Shown here one piece after another: positions 24,786 through 33,788 of a stretch of DNA of 64,000 bases. Below the pieces are notes generated by a model. That model was not told the DNA's origin and did not search any database. It saw only the letters and a list, made by a program, of their open reading frames with translations. Position 1 is the stretch's first letter. Each line of letters starts with the position of its first letter. The DNA lies in the NCBI GenBank assembly GCA_017427065.1, contig JAFRTL010000005.1, positions 62,001 to 126,000 of the forward strand, in the 5' to 3' direction. Position numbers and translations under genes: made by a program. This DNA is from Bacteroidaceae bacterium (GTDB lineage: Bacteria > Bacteroidota > Bacteroidia > Bacteroidales > Bacteroidaceae).

Positions 24786-26162
24786 TCACTTCACCATCAC
24801 CTTCAGGTCAGCATCACCCGTGCGGGCCTTAAGCCACTCTGTGAGTTTCTCCAGGGTAGTGGCATCGAGGCGCTTGGAGGTGGTCACGATAGCGGTAGGG
24901 ATGGTATCTTTGCGCAGTGAGTCTATATCGTATTCAATGGCTTCTGAGAGGGAGAACGTGCGTATGGTGGGATAGAGCACCTTCAGTTCGGGGATGATGG
25001 AATTGCCCAGTTCGTCGTAGATCTTAAACTGGCGCAGCTTACGCTCCAGAGAGTCTATCTGCACGGCTTGCTGACGCAGGCGTTCCTCGCCGTTCTGGTA
25101 GAAGTCTTCCAGCACCTTGGAGCGCAATGCGGTGATGTCGAGGTCGGTACCTGTATTGCCACTCACGCCTTGCAGGATCACGAGGCGCGCATTCTCGAGG
25201 CTGTACTCTCCCATCCTACTGCGTGCCACAGCAATGGTGGAGTCTGGCACTTCCTGACCCACCATCACGACGCGGATCTCGCTGTCCTTGCCCTTGCGGG
25301 TGATGCGCTTATCGACTACCTGCGCATTGTCGAACGACAGTTGCTCACGGATGAAGCGGTTGGCGGCACTGTCGAAGTAGGTATCGCGCAAGATGCCCAC
25401 CGTGAGGTAGATGGCAGGTATCATGGTGATGATCACCAAGGCCAGAATGTATTTGCGCACTTGCTTCTCACGGGCGGCATCGACCTGCTTCTTCTTCTGG
25501 AAACCCAGAAAGCGCACGCAGAGCAGGGTGGCTGCGCAGATAAACACAGAATTGATGAAATAGAGGTAGAATGCGCCCAGGAAATAGACCAAGTTGCCCG
25601 TAGCCAAACCGAAACCAGCCGTGCAGAGCGGAGGCATCAGGGCGGTGGCGATGGCCACACCTGGAATCACATTGCCCTTGTTCTTACTGGTAGTAGCCAC
25701 GATGCCTGCCAATCCACCCATCAAGGCGATGAATACGTCATAGATGGTAGGCGATGTGCGCGCCAGGAGTTCCGACTGATTGCCCGTGACGGGGAAGATC
25801 AGGAAGAACAGGGTGGCGGTGATCACACTGAACAGCGTAGTGATGAGGTAGCTCTTTGCGGAGCGCTTCATCAGCTCTATGTCGTTGATGCCCACAGACA
25901 GACCTATGCCCATGATAGGTCCCATGAGCGGTGAGATAAGCATGGCACCGATGATCACAGCGGTGGAGTTGACCGTGAGTCCCAAGCAGGCGACGAAGAT
26001 GGCAAAAATCAACACCCAGAGGTTGGTTCCTCTGAACTCTACGCCTTTCTGGATAGAATCTATGGTGTCGGCCTCATGCTCCTTTTCACGCCGCAAATCA
26101 AGGTACTCCCTAAAGAATGCCCTGATAGCAAAGATATTTCTGTCTGAATTGGGGGTAGGCAT
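24786..26162 (-). CDS. DUF389 family membrane protein
   Basis: A 458-residue protein. After a short N-terminal helix the core holds about six to seven membrane segments with the DUF389 pattern: NSTAVIIGAMLISPLMGPIMGIGLSVG, then GGLAGIVATTSKNKGNVIPGVAIATALMPPLCTAGFGLATGNL and ALYLYFINSVFICAATLL. The C-terminal ~200 residues form a soluble, partly coiled region (QNGEERLRQQAVQIDSLERKLRQF). DUF389 proteins are of unknown function. It starts 12 bp after the flippase gene and ends 25 bp before the SpoIIE phosphatase gene, so all are likely co-transcribed. Confidence 0.9.
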   Translation of the reverse strand: MPTPNSDRNIFAIRAFFREYLDLRREKEHEADTIDSIQKGVEFRGTNLWVLIFAIFVACLGLTVNSTAVIIGAMLISPLMGPIMGIGLSVGINDIELMKRSAKSYLITTLFSVITATLFFLIFPVTGNQSELLARTSPTIYDVFIALMGGLAGIVATTSKNKGNVIPGVAIATALMPPLCTAGFGLATGNLVYFLGAFYLYFINSVFICAATLLCVRFLGFQKKKQVDAAREKQVRKYILALVIITMIPAIYLTVGILRDTYFDSAANRFIREQLSFDNAQVVDKRITRKGKDSEIRVVMVGQEVPDSTIAVARSRMGEYSLENARLVILQGVSGNTGTDLDITALRSKVLEDFYQNGEERLRQQAVQIDSLERKLRQFKIYDELGNSIIPELKVLYPTIRTFSLSEAIEYDIDSLRKDTIPTAIVTTSKRLDATTLEKLTEWLKARTGDADLKVMVK

Positions 26163-26174
26163 AGTGCATAAGTA

Positions 26175-27620
26175 TTATTTAATGAAACGATTGACAACAG
26201 GAATGCTCTTCAGAGGGAGGTCCTTGCGCACGATATAGGCCACAAAGACCAGCAGCAGCAGCGTGCGCCAAGTGAGACGCAACACCGTGTTCTCGATAGG
26301 GAGATAGATTCCTGCCACATAGAGCACAGCGGCAAGGAGCACGTAGCATGCTATCGACTTCAACGGATAGTGGATGGGATACTTCTTCTGCCCCACGAAG
26401 TAGGAGAGCAGCATGGCGGTGCCATAGCCTGCAAAGCCTGCCCATGCACAGGCATGGTAGCTGTAGCGAGGAATGAACACCACATTGACCAAGATGAGCA
26501 CGGCACAACCTATCAGTGAGAAGTAGGCACCCCACTTGGTCTCATCGATCAACTTGTACCAGAAGGAGAGATTGAAGTAGACACCCATGAAGATTTCTGC
26601 CATCATGACGATAGGCACCACACTGAGGCCTTCCCAATAGTCGCCACGACCTATGATGTAGCGCAGAATGTCGAGATAGAACATCACTGCCAGATAAGCC
26701 AGCAGCGTGAAGATGATGAAGAACTTCATGGCTTCAGCATAGATTTCCTTGCTGTCCTTATCCTGACTCTTTCCGAAGACGAAGGGCTCGTAAGCATAGC
26801 GGAAGGCCTGCGTAAGCATGGCCATAATCATGGCTATCTTGACAGAAGCGCCATAGATGCCAAGCTCCACAATGCCTTGAGCCTCATCAGGATATACTAG
26901 AGGGAAGATGATTTTATCGGCCACTTGATTGAGGATACCCGCAATGCCCAATACCAAGAGCGGTAGGCAATAGCGGAACATACGACGGAACAATTCCCTA
27001 TCAAATACATAACTGAATCCACGGAACTGCGGTATCATGCAGAGCATGATGAAGCCGGTACAAATCAGGTTAATGGCAAAGGCAGCTCCTGGATCGCTAC
27101 CCTTCATGCCCTTGTAGTAGATCAGGTTGAGCGTGATGCTGATGAAGATGAAGAGCAACTTCAGCGTGGCAAAGCGCCATGGCCGCTTCTGATAGCGCAA
27201 GCAGGCAAACGGAACTGCCTGTATGGCATCCATCGCCACCACAATCATCATCATGCCCACATACCACGGATGCTCTGCATAGCCCATCCATCCTGCGATG
27301 GGCGCCAAGAAGAGGAGTCCTAAGAACAGGAAGACGGAGGCACCCAAGCTCACGAAGAGCAAGGAAGTGCTATAGACGCGCATAGGCTCATCCTTGCCAT
27401 TGTTGGCAAAACGGAAGAAGCCTGTCTCCATGCCACAAGTGAGGATAACCAACACCAACGCCACCCAAGCATAGACATTAGTCACCACGCCATAGCCGCC
27501 ACTCTGTGCCGACATGGCCGATGTATGTATAGGCACCAGAAGGTAGTTAAGGAACCTACCTATGATGCTGCTCAGTCCGTATATGGCGGTATCTTTCGCC
27601 AGTGATTTTAGTGATGCCAT
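26175..27620 (-). CDS. Oligosaccharide flippase family protein (Wzx/MVF superfamily)
   Basis: About 481 residues with 12-14 hydrophobic helices and the N-terminal pattern LKSLAKDTAIYGLSSIIGRFLNYLLVPIHT seen in Wzx/polysaccharide-biosynthesis exporters of the MOP superfamily. The ATG at 27620 is preferred over a TTG two codons upstream. It lies 2 bp after the ruvB stop. In many Bacteroidetes this flippase follows ruvB outside any glycan locus, so the cargo is not obvious. Confidence 0.9.
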   Translation of the reverse strand: MASLKSLAKDTAIYGLSSIIGRFLNYLLVPIHTSAMSAQSGGYGVVTNVYAWVALVLVILTCGMETGFFRFANNGKDEPMRVYSTSLLFVSLGASVFLFLGLLFLAPIAGWMGYAEHPWYVGMMMIVVAMDAIQAVPFACLRYQKRPWRFATLKLLFIFISITLNLIYYKGMKGSDPGAAFAINLICTGFIMLCMIPQFRGFSYVFDRELFRRMFRYCLPLLVLGIAGILNQVADKIIFPLVYPDEAQGIVELGIYGASVKIAMIMAMLTQAFRYAYEPFVFGKSQDKDSKEIYAEAMKFFIIFTLLAYLAVMFYLDILRYIIGRGDYWEGLSVVPIVMMAEIFMGVYFNLSFWYKLIDETKWGAYFSLIGCAVLILVNVVFIPRYSYHACAWAGFAGYGTAMLLSYFVGQKKYPIHYPLKSIACYVLLAAVLYVAGIYLPIENTVLRLTWRTLLLLVFVAYIVRKDLPLKSIPVVNRFIK

Positions 27621-27622
27621 GT

Positions 27623-28645
27623 TCAATCAAATAAATCTCTCTCACCTCCCACCTTGAAGCGTCCTAAGTGCTTGTAGGCCAATTCAGTCACCTCACGACC
27701 ACGAGGGGTGCGCTTGATGAAGCCTTCCTTAATAAGGAAAGGTTCATACACATCTTCGATGGTGCCTGCATCCTCACCAAGTGCTGTGGCAATAGTAGTA
27801 ATACCCACAGGACCGCCTTTAAACTTATCAATGATGGTAAGCAGTATTTTATTATCAATTTGGTCGAGACCATATTTATCAATATTAAGTGCACTAAGGG
27901 CATAACGAGCTATCTTGAGATCTATCTCCCCAGTTCCCTCTACTTGTGCAAAGTCGCGCACACGACGCAGCAACGCATTGGCCACACGTGGGGTTCCACG
28001 ACTACGAGAAGCTATCTCTGCAGCAGCCTCTTCCTTTATAGGTACACCTAAAATGCCAGCTGAACGCTTTACGATTTTCTTCAACACCACATTGTCGTAG
28101 TATTCCAAATGAAGATTGATACCAAAGCGTGCACGTAACGGAGCTGTCAGCAAGCCGCTACGTGTAGTGGCTCCCACCAGCGTGAAAGGATTCAGGTCTA
28201 TCTGAATGCTGCGTGCAGAAGGGCCCTTATCTATCATGATATCGATGCGATAGTCTTCCATCGCAGAATAGAGATACTCCTCTACCACAGGTGAAAGACG
28301 GTGGATCTCATCGATGAACAGCACATCGTTAGGTTCCAGACTGGTAAGGATACCTGCCAAATCACCAGGTTTATCCAATACTGGACCAGAAGATATCTTG
28401 AAGCCTACACCCAATTCATTGGCAATGATGTTGCTCAGTGTGGTCTTTCCCAATCCTGGAGGGCCATGCAGCAATGTATGATCCAGTGCTTCGCCACGTA
28501 GTTTGGCAGCACGCACGAACACGCGCAGATTGTCCACCACCTGCTCCTGTCCGCTAAAGTCCTCAAAGCGCAAAGGTCGCAAGGCGTTTTCAAAGTCCTT
28601 ATCGCTCGCACTTTGCTGTTGTCTTATATCAAATTCGTCACTCAT
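27623..28645 (-). CDS. ruvB: Holliday junction branch migration helicase RuvB
   Basis: With the start at MSDEFDI (28645), 340 residues, the standard length. Features: [11 protein letters not shown], Walker [12 protein letters not shown], Walker [10 protein letters not shown], sensor 1 [10 protein letters not shown], arginine-finger region and the winged-helix domain with [29 protein letters not shown] and TPRGR. It is the hexameric motor that drives branch migration with RuvA during recombination. The in-frame extension to 28693 has no conserved residues and is rejected. First gene of the ruvB-flippase-DUF389-SpoIIE operon. Confidence 0.97.
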   Translation of the reverse strand: MSDEFDIRQQQSASDKDFENALRPLRFEDFSGQEQVVDNLRVFVRAAKLRGEALDHTLLHGPPGLGKTTLSNIIANELGVGFKISSGPVLDKPGDLAGILTSLEPNDVLFIDEIHRLSPVVEEYLYSAMEDYRIDIMIDKGPSARSIQIDLNPFTLVGATTRSGLLTAPLRARFGINLHLEYYDNVVLKKIVKRSAGILGVPIKEEAAAEIASRSRGTPRVANALLRRVRDFAQVEGTGEIDLKIARYALSALNIDKYGLDQIDNKILLTIIDKFKGGPVGITTIATALGEDAGTIEDVYEPFLIKEGFIKRTPRGREVTELAYKHLGRFKVGGERDLFD

Positions 28646-28964
28646 TCTTTTCTTATCTAATATGCATGCAAAGATAATACAAGCCAAATGCAAAACAAAA
28701 TAAGCTTGCTTCTTTTTTTTACGAGATGCTGTTAATCTTCTCGAGCAATAGTTGTAAAGATTATTAAGGCTCGTGAAATAACAAATAATTAGGACTCATT
28801 CCGAGCCATCCATTCTATTTCATAGGTATTTTAGGGTGCCAAATAGAATAAACACTCTACACGACTATCATTTCTTAGTGTTTTTTCCCTTATTTCTTAA
28901 AACTCTTGGAATACATTTCCCTTATTCCTAACTTTGCACCAAGAATAATAAACAACTGAAGATT
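28646..28964. other. Intergenic region between divergent ruvB and cysK
   Basis: About 320 bp. It contains a perfect 9-bp inverted repeat ATTCTATTT (28812-28820) / AAATAGAAT (28841-28849), a 6-bp pair GGCTCG/CGAGCC around 28768-28806, and the cysK promoter. No ORF is seen. Confidence 0.6.
28906..28937 (+). promoter_or_regulatory. cysK promoter
   Basis: TTGG at 28906-28909 and TAACTTTGC at 28929-28937, about 20 bp apart, fit the Bacteroidetes -33/-7 pattern. The cysK ATG is 28 bp downstream. Confidence 0.65.
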
Positions 28965-29912
28965 ATGACAAAGATTGCAAAACAACTGACAGAGCTCATT
29001 GGCAATACTCCCTTACTTGAGCTCAACAAATTTTCTGAGACAAAGGGCATCCAGACTCCTGTAATTGCTAAAATAGAGTTCTTTAATCCTGGAGGAAGTG
29101 TAAAAGACCGCATCGCTCTCGCTATGATAGAAGATGCAGAAAAGAAAGGACTGCTGAAGCCAGGTGCCACAATCATCGAGCCTACCAGTGGTAATACGGG
29201 TGTAGGATTGGCATTAGTATCTGCTGTGAAAGGATATAAGCTTATCCTCACCATGCCAGATACGATGAGTGTAGAACGCAGAAACTTGGTAAAGGCCTAT
29301 GGTGCTGAAGTGCGCCTCACTAGCGGAAAAGACGGTATGGCAGGTGCTATTCGTGCAGCTGAAGAATTGCGTGATTCCATTCCTGGTAGTATCATCTTAC
29401 AACAGTTCGAAAATCCTGCCAATCCTGCCAAGCATTACGCCACAACGGGTGTAGAGATTTGGGAACAGACAGAAGGTAAGATTGACATCTTCGTTGCAGG
29501 TGTGGGTACTGGTGGAACTGTATCAGGTGTAGGTAAACGGCTAAAAGAACAGAATCCTCAAATCAAAATTATAGCAGTGGAGCCTAAATCGTCTGCCGTT
29601 CTTAATGGAGGACCTAGCGGACCACATAAGATTCAAGGCATTGGTGCTGGTTTTATTCCAAAGACCTACGATGCAGACATCATCGACGAAGTGTTTGATG
29701 TAGAGAATGATGATGCCATTCGTACAGGACGAGAATTGGCCAAGACAGAAGGATTGCTTGTGGGAATCTCTGCTGGCGCAGCTGCCTTTGCTGCTTCAGA
29801 AATTGCCAAGCGTCCTGAGAATCAAGGTAAGCGCATCGTGGCACTACTGCCAGATACTGGAGAACGTTACCTCTCCACCGTCCTCTACGCGTTTGATGAA
29901 TATCCGCTGTAA
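28965..29912 (+). CDS. cysK: Cysteine synthase A (O-acetylserine sulfhydrylase)
   Basis: A 315-residue PLP enzyme that makes L-cysteine from O-acetylserine and sulfide. It has [11 protein letters not shown] near the N-terminus, the PLP-lysine motif [13 protein letters not shown] (Lys about 45), the substrate loop [10 protein letters not shown], the phosphate-binding [10 protein letters not shown] and the C-terminal [10 protein letters not shown]. Single gene with its own promoter; an upstream inverted repeat (28812-28849) may be an operator. The stop codon lies in a hairpin shared with the convergent SDR gene. Confidence 0.96.
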   Translation: MTKIAKQLTELIGNTPLLELNKFSETKGIQTPVIAKIEFFNPGGSVKDRIALAMIEDAEKKGLLKPGATIIEPTSGNTGVGLALVSAVKGYKLILTMPDTMSVERRNLVKAYGAEVRLTSGKDGMAGAIRAAEELRDSIPGSIILQQFENPANPAKHYATTGVEIWEQTEGKIDIFVAGVGTGGTVSGVGKRLKEQNPQIKIIAVEPKSSAVLNGGPSGPHKIQGIGAGFIPKTYDADIIDEVFDVENDDAIRTGRELAKTEGLLVGISAGAAAFAASEIAKRPENQGKRIVALLPDTGERYLSTVLYAFDEYPL

Positions 29913-29928
29913 AGCAGATTACAGCTTT
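29906..29928. terminator. Hairpin between convergent cysK and SDR genes
   Basis: Perfect 7-bp stem GCTGTAA (29906-29912) / TTACAGC (29919-29925), 6-base loop, followed by TTTATCTT. It overlaps the cysK stop codon. Confidence 0.5.
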
Positions 29929-30644
29929 ATCTTACGCCACAGCCAACGTGGAATGAGTCGCCAGAAGAACGTGAGAATACGATAACGACAGTCGATCACG
30001 CGGACATGATACCCTTGATAGATCGAACGAACAATGTCCTTTGCCACTTTTTCTGGCTTCATCAACATCGGATAGTGGAAACTGCCATTGAGCAATGCCG
30101 TATCTACGAAACCTGGACGTATATCTGTAAAGCGAATGTTCAAATCCCTTTGATGGCCCTGCTGTTCCAATGCCTGTAAGTAATTGGACTGCAGGGCTTT
30201 TGTGGCAGAATATGCAGGTGCAGGGCCCAATCCTTTTGTTCCAGCAATGGAGGTGATGGCTGCAATATGGCCTTCCCCTCGCTCCGCAAAGTATCTGAAT
30301 GCCGTACCAATCATTCTGGTGAAACCAACGGCATTTGTTTCCATCGTCAGCAGTTCGATGTCTGGCTCTAAAGTACGGTTCTGTTTTCCTATACCTGATG
30401 CATGAAAGTACAGATCCATACCTCCAACTTTCTCAATAAGACTCAATAACAACTCGCTGGCATCTGGCTTTGTCACATCGATTGCCATCACCTCTATACA
30501 ATCTGGTGCCAAAGTTTTCAATTCCTGCAGTTGTTGTTCACGACGAGCAGCGATGCCTAAGTGCCAACCATCCGCCAATAACAACTTTGCCACTTCCAGT
30601 CCTATACCAGAACTGGCGCCCATAATGATTGCTTTCTTATCCAT
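29919..30644 (-). CDS. Short-chain dehydrogenase/reductase
   Basis: A 241-residue classical SDR: IIMGASSGIGLEVAK is the nucleotide-binding glycine motif, AITSIAG carries the catalytic Ser, and PAYSATKALQ the Tyr-x3-Lys pair. The C-terminus ends in a basic, aromatic stretch (FFWRLIPRWLWRKIKL) that may lie on the membrane. The substrate is not identifiable. Monocistronic on the minus strand, convergent with cysK. Confidence 0.9.
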   Translation of the reverse strand: MDKKAIIMGASSGIGLEVAKLLLADGWHLGIAARREQQLQELKTLAPDCIEVMAIDVTKPDASELLLSLIEKVGGMDLYFHASGIGKQNRTLEPDIELLTMETNAVGFTRMIGTAFRYFAERGEGHIAAITSIAGTKGLGPAPAYSATKALQSNYLQALEQQGHQRDLNIRFTDIRPGFVDTALLNGSFHYPMLMKPEKVAKDIVRSIYQGYHVRVIDCRYRILTFFWRLIPRWLWRKIKL

Positions 30645-30871
30645 AAACCAACTATATCTTTTTCGCTTGCTGCAAATGTAATATTTTCTTGCTAACTAGA
30701 AAAAATATTTTCCTAACTAGAAAATAAGAATACGTATACAAATAATTGTTTTACACACATGCGCAAAATGTCCATAGGCGTGGACATAAATGTTCATAAG
30801 CGTGGACATTATCTTTGGTAGAATGGCAGAATATCTTTATATTCGCATCCAAAACGAAACAATTATTAAGC
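30645..30871. repeat. Intergenic region with two CTAACTAGAAAA direct repeats
   Basis: CTAACTAGAAAA occurs at 30692-30703 and again at 30713-30724, each preceded by ATATTTTC, as tandem units of about 21-23 bp. The same core is found at 3262-3305 and 62810-62853. The tandem operator-like element at 30768-30809 lies downstream in the same gap. Confidence 0.65.
30768..30818 (+). promoter_or_regulatory. Tandem 20-bp inverted repeats abutting a -7 box
   Basis: ATGTCCATAGGCGTGGACAT (30768-30787) and a second copy (30790-30809, ATGTTCATAAGCGTGGACAT) are 22 bp apart, i.e. two helical turns. The second touches a -7-like box TATCTTTGG (30810-30818). Arms ATGTCCA/TGGACAT pair perfectly in copy 1. This looks like a dimeric regulator's operator; no TTTG -33 box is visible, so it could be activator-dependent. 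Confidence 0.6.
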
Positions 30872-31399
30872 ATGGAACTGAACGAATTGATAAAAGACTG
30901 CTCGAAGAGGCAGAAAAAGGGATTGCACTTTATCATGGCTTCTATAGTGATTTGGGGCTTGATACTAGTGGTTCACCTCACTGATATGGAGATAGAGCAG
31001 AAAAATCTATGGACTTTCTGTAGCGCTGCAGTGTTGTTCCCTTTGGCTTGGGGCATCTCCAAATGGCTGAAGATAGACTTTGAAGGGAAAGGCAATCCAC
31101 TTACGAAAGCTGGTATTCTCTTTTCAGTGAATCAGATACTCTATATCCTGATAGCGATGTGGGTATTTGCAGCAGTACCCAGCAAGATGCTCATGGTCTA
31201 TGCCATGATTTTCGGCGCACATCTCATGCCGTTCTCATGGCTTTATAAGTCGAAGAGCTACCTGGTGCTTTCCATTTTCATCCCTATCTTCGCACTGATC
31301 ATAGGGTTGATATATCCTCCGCAAATTTTGGCAGGATTGATGGCTATCATCGAGGTAGTATTTGCCATCTGCTTGTTCTATGAATGTAAAAAACTGTAA
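30872..31399 (+). CDS. Six-helix membrane protein (DUF7010-like)
   Basis: The ATG at 30872 gives 175 residues, placing the start well after the -7 box at 30810; an in-frame ATG at 30815 would lie on top of the likely transcription start. The N-terminus is amphipathic (MELNELIKDCSKRQKKGL), followed by about six hydrophobic segments including MASIVIWGLILVVHLTDM and VFAAVPSKMLMVYAMIFGAH. From memory it resembles a family listed as DUF7010; no function is known. The following TfoX-like gene overlaps its stop by one base. Confidence 0.75.
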   Translation: MELNELIKDCSKRQKKGLHFIMASIVIWGLILVVHLTDMEIEQKNLWTFCSAAVLFPLAWGISKWLKIDFEGKGNPLTKAGILFSVNQILYILIAMWVFAAVPSKMLMVYAMIFGAHLMPFSWLYKSKSYLVLSIFIPIFALIIGLIYPPQILAGLMAIIEVVFAICLFYECKKL

Positions 31400-31722
31400 T
31401 GATTATGGCAAGTAATGCTGACTTTGTGCAATACATCGCTGACCAATGTGCGGAAGCTGGCGAGATAGTGACGCGGAAGATGTTTGGCGACTATGGCATC
31501 TATTGCAACGGAAAGATCTTTGGCCTTATCTGCGATGATCGTTTCTATCTGAAACCCACAGAGGCAGGAAAGGCGCTATTAAGAAAAATAGAACTTCGTC
31601 CGCCTTATGAGGGTGCCAAAGACTATTTCTATATTGAGGAAGTGGACGATCATGAATACCTCTCTACCTTGGTGCGCGCCACTTGCAAGGCATTGCCAGA
31701 GCCAAAACCTAAGAAAAGATGA
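31399..31722 (+). CDS. TfoX/Sxy family N-terminal-domain protein
   Basis: A 107-residue protein that is a single TfoX_N domain: RKMFGDYGIYCNGKIFGLICDDRFYLK and the closing YFYIEEVDDHEYLSTLVRATCKAL are diagnostic. In gamma-proteobacteria full-length TfoX/Sxy regulates competence; stand-alone N-terminal domains are widespread and of unknown role. Start codon ATG at 31399 overlaps the previous stop, with a second ATG at 31405. After its stop an in-frame-shifted stretch of 24 coding-like codons runs to 31795 (see findings). Confidence 0.85.
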   Translation: MIMASNADFVQYIADQCAEAGEIVTRKMFGDYGIYCNGKIFGLICDDRFYLKPTEAGKALLRKIELRPPYEGAKDYFYIEEVDDHEYLSTLVRATCKALPEPKPKKR

Positions 31723-31798
31723 TCCCATCGCTCTTGATGTAGAGACAGAATCTCTTCTAGAGGATGCAGTAAATTGGATAATCATGAATTATTAAGGT

Positions 31799-32374
31799 AT
31801 GAAAAGGACAATTATTTTAGGAACATTATTGCTGCTGTTGGTCATTGGTGCTAAGGCACAAACCAACCTTGTTGGGCGTGTGTATGCCAATCCCAACATC
31901 ATGGCAGGCATGATAGAAGAGAAACTGAAAGAAGTTGATCTCGATAAAGAAATAGACAAAGCCATCGCTGATGCTGAAAAGGAGAGAGGCAGGAAATTGA
32001 CTGACAAAGAAATGATGGAGGTTCGTGAAAAGGCAGAAGAAGCTAAAAAGATGGCGGAAGCTATCGCCAAAGGTATGACCACTGCCATCTCTGTGGAATT
32101 CAAGAATGAGACGGATGCCATCTATCACCTAAAGATGAAGATAGACGATAACGCCATGAAAGCTGCAGGTATGAGTTGGCTGAAACGTCAGGCTCTGAAG
32201 GCATCCCTGGCATTGGCTCCCGAATCGGAAAAAGGCACTTATTCTGTGCAAGGTGATCTCGTCATCATGACATTGGATGGCGACCAAGACACTTTGCGTC
32301 TGAGTCCAGATCGCACGCAGATCTTTGGAAAAATGGATAAAGAAACCCCTTTCACACTGACATTAACGAAATAA
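31799..32374 (+). CDS. Secreted protein of unknown function
   Basis: A 191-residue protein with a signal peptide (MKRTIILGTLLLLLVIGAKAQ). The mature part has a strongly charged helical region (EEKLKEVDLDKEIDKAIADAE ... KEMMEVREKAEEAKKMAEAIAK, about residues 40-90, likely coiled coil) followed by a beta-rich lipocalin-like end (TYSVQGDLVIMTLDGDQDTLRLSPD). No family is recognised. It sits in a run of small genes 4 bp before a TIGR04076 gene. Confidence 0.7.
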   Translation: MKRTIILGTLLLLLVIGAKAQTNLVGRVYANPNIMAGMIEEKLKEVDLDKEIDKAIADAEKERGRKLTDKEMMEVREKAEEAKKMAEAIAKGMTTAISVEFKNETDAIYHLKMKIDDNAMKAAGMSWLKRQALKASLALAPESEKGTYSVQGDLVIMTLDGDQDTLRLSPDRTQIFGKMDKETPFTLTLTK

Positions 32375-32378
32375 GATA

Positions 32379-32684
32379 ATGTATAAAGTACGCATCACAG
32401 CTATTCGCCAAACGGTTTATCCCGATTTAATGGCGAAATATGAGAATCCCATTGAGCATACCTGCGATGTGCTCGAAGGGCAGCAGTGGATTTCTGAGAA
32501 CGGGCAACGTCCTGAAGGATTATGTCCTTCGGCTTGGGGATCCATGCGTGAGTTTGTGGAGGCTTTGGCACATGGTGAAAGCAACTTCTTCGATGGTTGG
32601 ATGCAAAATCCTAAGAGTGCGATGATCAGTTGCAACGATGGTTTCCGTCCGTTTAGTTTTTATTTGGAAGTCGTGGAGGATTAA
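32379..32684 (+). CDS. TIGR04076 family protein
   Basis: A 101-residue protein matching the TIGR04076 pattern: an N-terminal YKVRITAI strand, a C near residue 29 in EHTCDVLEGQQW, PEGLCPSAWGSM, and the closing CNDGFRPFSFYLE. The conserved cysteines suggest metal or redox chemistry, but the function is unknown. It is placed between a secreted unknown and two acetyltransferases, 2 bp before the first. Confidence 0.85.
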   Translation: MYKVRITAIRQTVYPDLMAKYENPIEHTCDVLEGQQWISENGQRPEGLCPSAWGSMREFVEALAHGESNFFDGWMQNPKSAMISCNDGFRPFSFYLEVVED

Positions 32685-32686
32685 TA

Positions 32687-33160
32687 ATGAACTTCGTTTT
32701 TGACAATGCCAATAAGAATGATATAGACGAACTTATTCGCCTAAGACTGGCTTTTATTACTGAAGATTCAGGTGCATTATCAAGTCGTCAAGAGCAATGC
32801 ATAGAAGAGCAACTTCGAGATTATTTTAATCGGAAACTGAAGAAAGAGCTCATCGCATTCGTAGCAAGAGATGAGGAACGCATCGTTGCTGTTGCCTACC
32901 TGCTTTTGATGGAAATGCCTGCAAATGCAAGGCTTCAGAATGGTTTATATGGGGAGGTTTTGAATGTATATACGCTGCCAGAATTTAGAGGAAAAGGCTT
33001 ATGTACCACGTTGATGCAGCATCTTATAGAGTATGGAAAGAAGTGTGGATTAGGATGCATTGACCTCAGTGCCACTGAGAATGGTTATCCCATCTATGCA
33101 AAACTGGGATTTAAGGAAAAGGTGCAGAATTATAAGGACATGCGGCTTGTTTTTCAATAA
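32687..33160 (+). CDS. GNAT family N-acetyltransferase
   Basis: A 157-residue single-domain GNAT. The acetyl-CoA loop is in LPEFRGKGLCTTLMQHLIEYGKKCG (R-G-K-G, about residues 104-110) preceded by the beta-4 strand YGEVLNVYT. The acceptor substrate is unknown. The next gene, another GNAT, starts 7 bp later, though the two share little similarity. Confidence 0.9.
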   Translation: MNFVFDNANKNDIDELIRLRLAFITEDSGALSSRQEQCIEEQLRDYFNRKLKKELIAFVARDEERIVAVAYLLLMEMPANARLQNGLYGEVLNVYTLPEFRGKGLCTTLMQHLIEYGKKCGLGCIDLSATENGYPIYAKLGFKEKVQNYKDMRLVFQ

Positions 33161-33167
33161 AACTACT

Positions 33168-33755
33168 ATGGAAATCAAAGCGTTCAACCCTGAAGATATC
33201 CCCACTCTTGCAAAAAGAGTATCGGAGATTTGGAAATTCAACGAATCTCCAGAGTTTACACGCGTGTTCTGCGAATATCTGGTGCGCTGTAATTACTACA
33301 CGCCTCAGCTTTCCTTGAAGATAGTGGATGAAGAAGGGTTGCAAGCCATTGCATTTGGCTGTATGCCAGAAGAAAAGAACGATGCTGAGGCATGGCTGCA
33401 AGAACAACTCAAAAGCGTTTCGCCAGAAGTGGGGAAATACATCGTGCGCAGTACCAACTATGCCAAACGCACGGAAGCTAAACTTCTGAAACTGATGGGA
33501 TCACAGCCTCATGCTGCCAAACTCTCGTTTTTCTTTAGTCGCAAACCTGGCTATGGCACACTGGTTTTGGAGCATCTTGTGAAAAAACTCAAACAAGAAG
33601 GTGTGAAATGGCTTTATCTCTGGACAGATAGTTGGTGCAATTGGCAGTATTATCCCCACCATGGTTATGAGCAGATAGGTAAAGGCATCCTACCAGAATT
33701 CAGTTCCGAAGATGAAAAGTATTATTATTATCTGTTTCGTAAGGAGATTGGATAA
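33168..33755 (+). CDS. GNAT family N-acetyltransferase (intact parent of the 46394 remnant)
   Basis: The ATG at 33168 gives 195 residues. Core recognition is by the C-terminal half: KPGYGTLVLEHLVKKL (acetyl-CoA loop), then the aromatic stretch LYLWTDSWCNWQYYPHHGYE. A longer in-frame ORF from 33060 overlaps the previous GNAT gene and is rejected. The last 170 bases (33588-33757) recur at 46394-46563 with 155 identical positions and no gaps, marking the left edge of an accessory block. Confidence 0.88.
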   Translation: MEIKAFNPEDIPTLAKRVSEIWKFNESPEFTRVFCEYLVRCNYYTPQLSLKIVDEEGLQAIAFGCMPEEKNDAEAWLQEQLKSVSPEVGKYIVRSTNYAKRTEAKLLKLMGSQPHAAKLSFFFSRKPGYGTLVLEHLVKKLKQEGVKWLYLWTDSWCNWQYYPHHGYEQIGKGILPEFSSEDEKYYYYLFRKEIG

Positions 33756-33788
33756 TACCATATAATAGTTAAAAAACGAACTAAATAC

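Noticed and set aside
25068-25934. Long plus-strand ORF (about 288 codons) opposite the DUF389 gene
   Set aside because: It has an His/Gln/Glu-rich composition typical of an antisense shadow, no recognisable motif, and lies wholly within a clear membrane protein gene.
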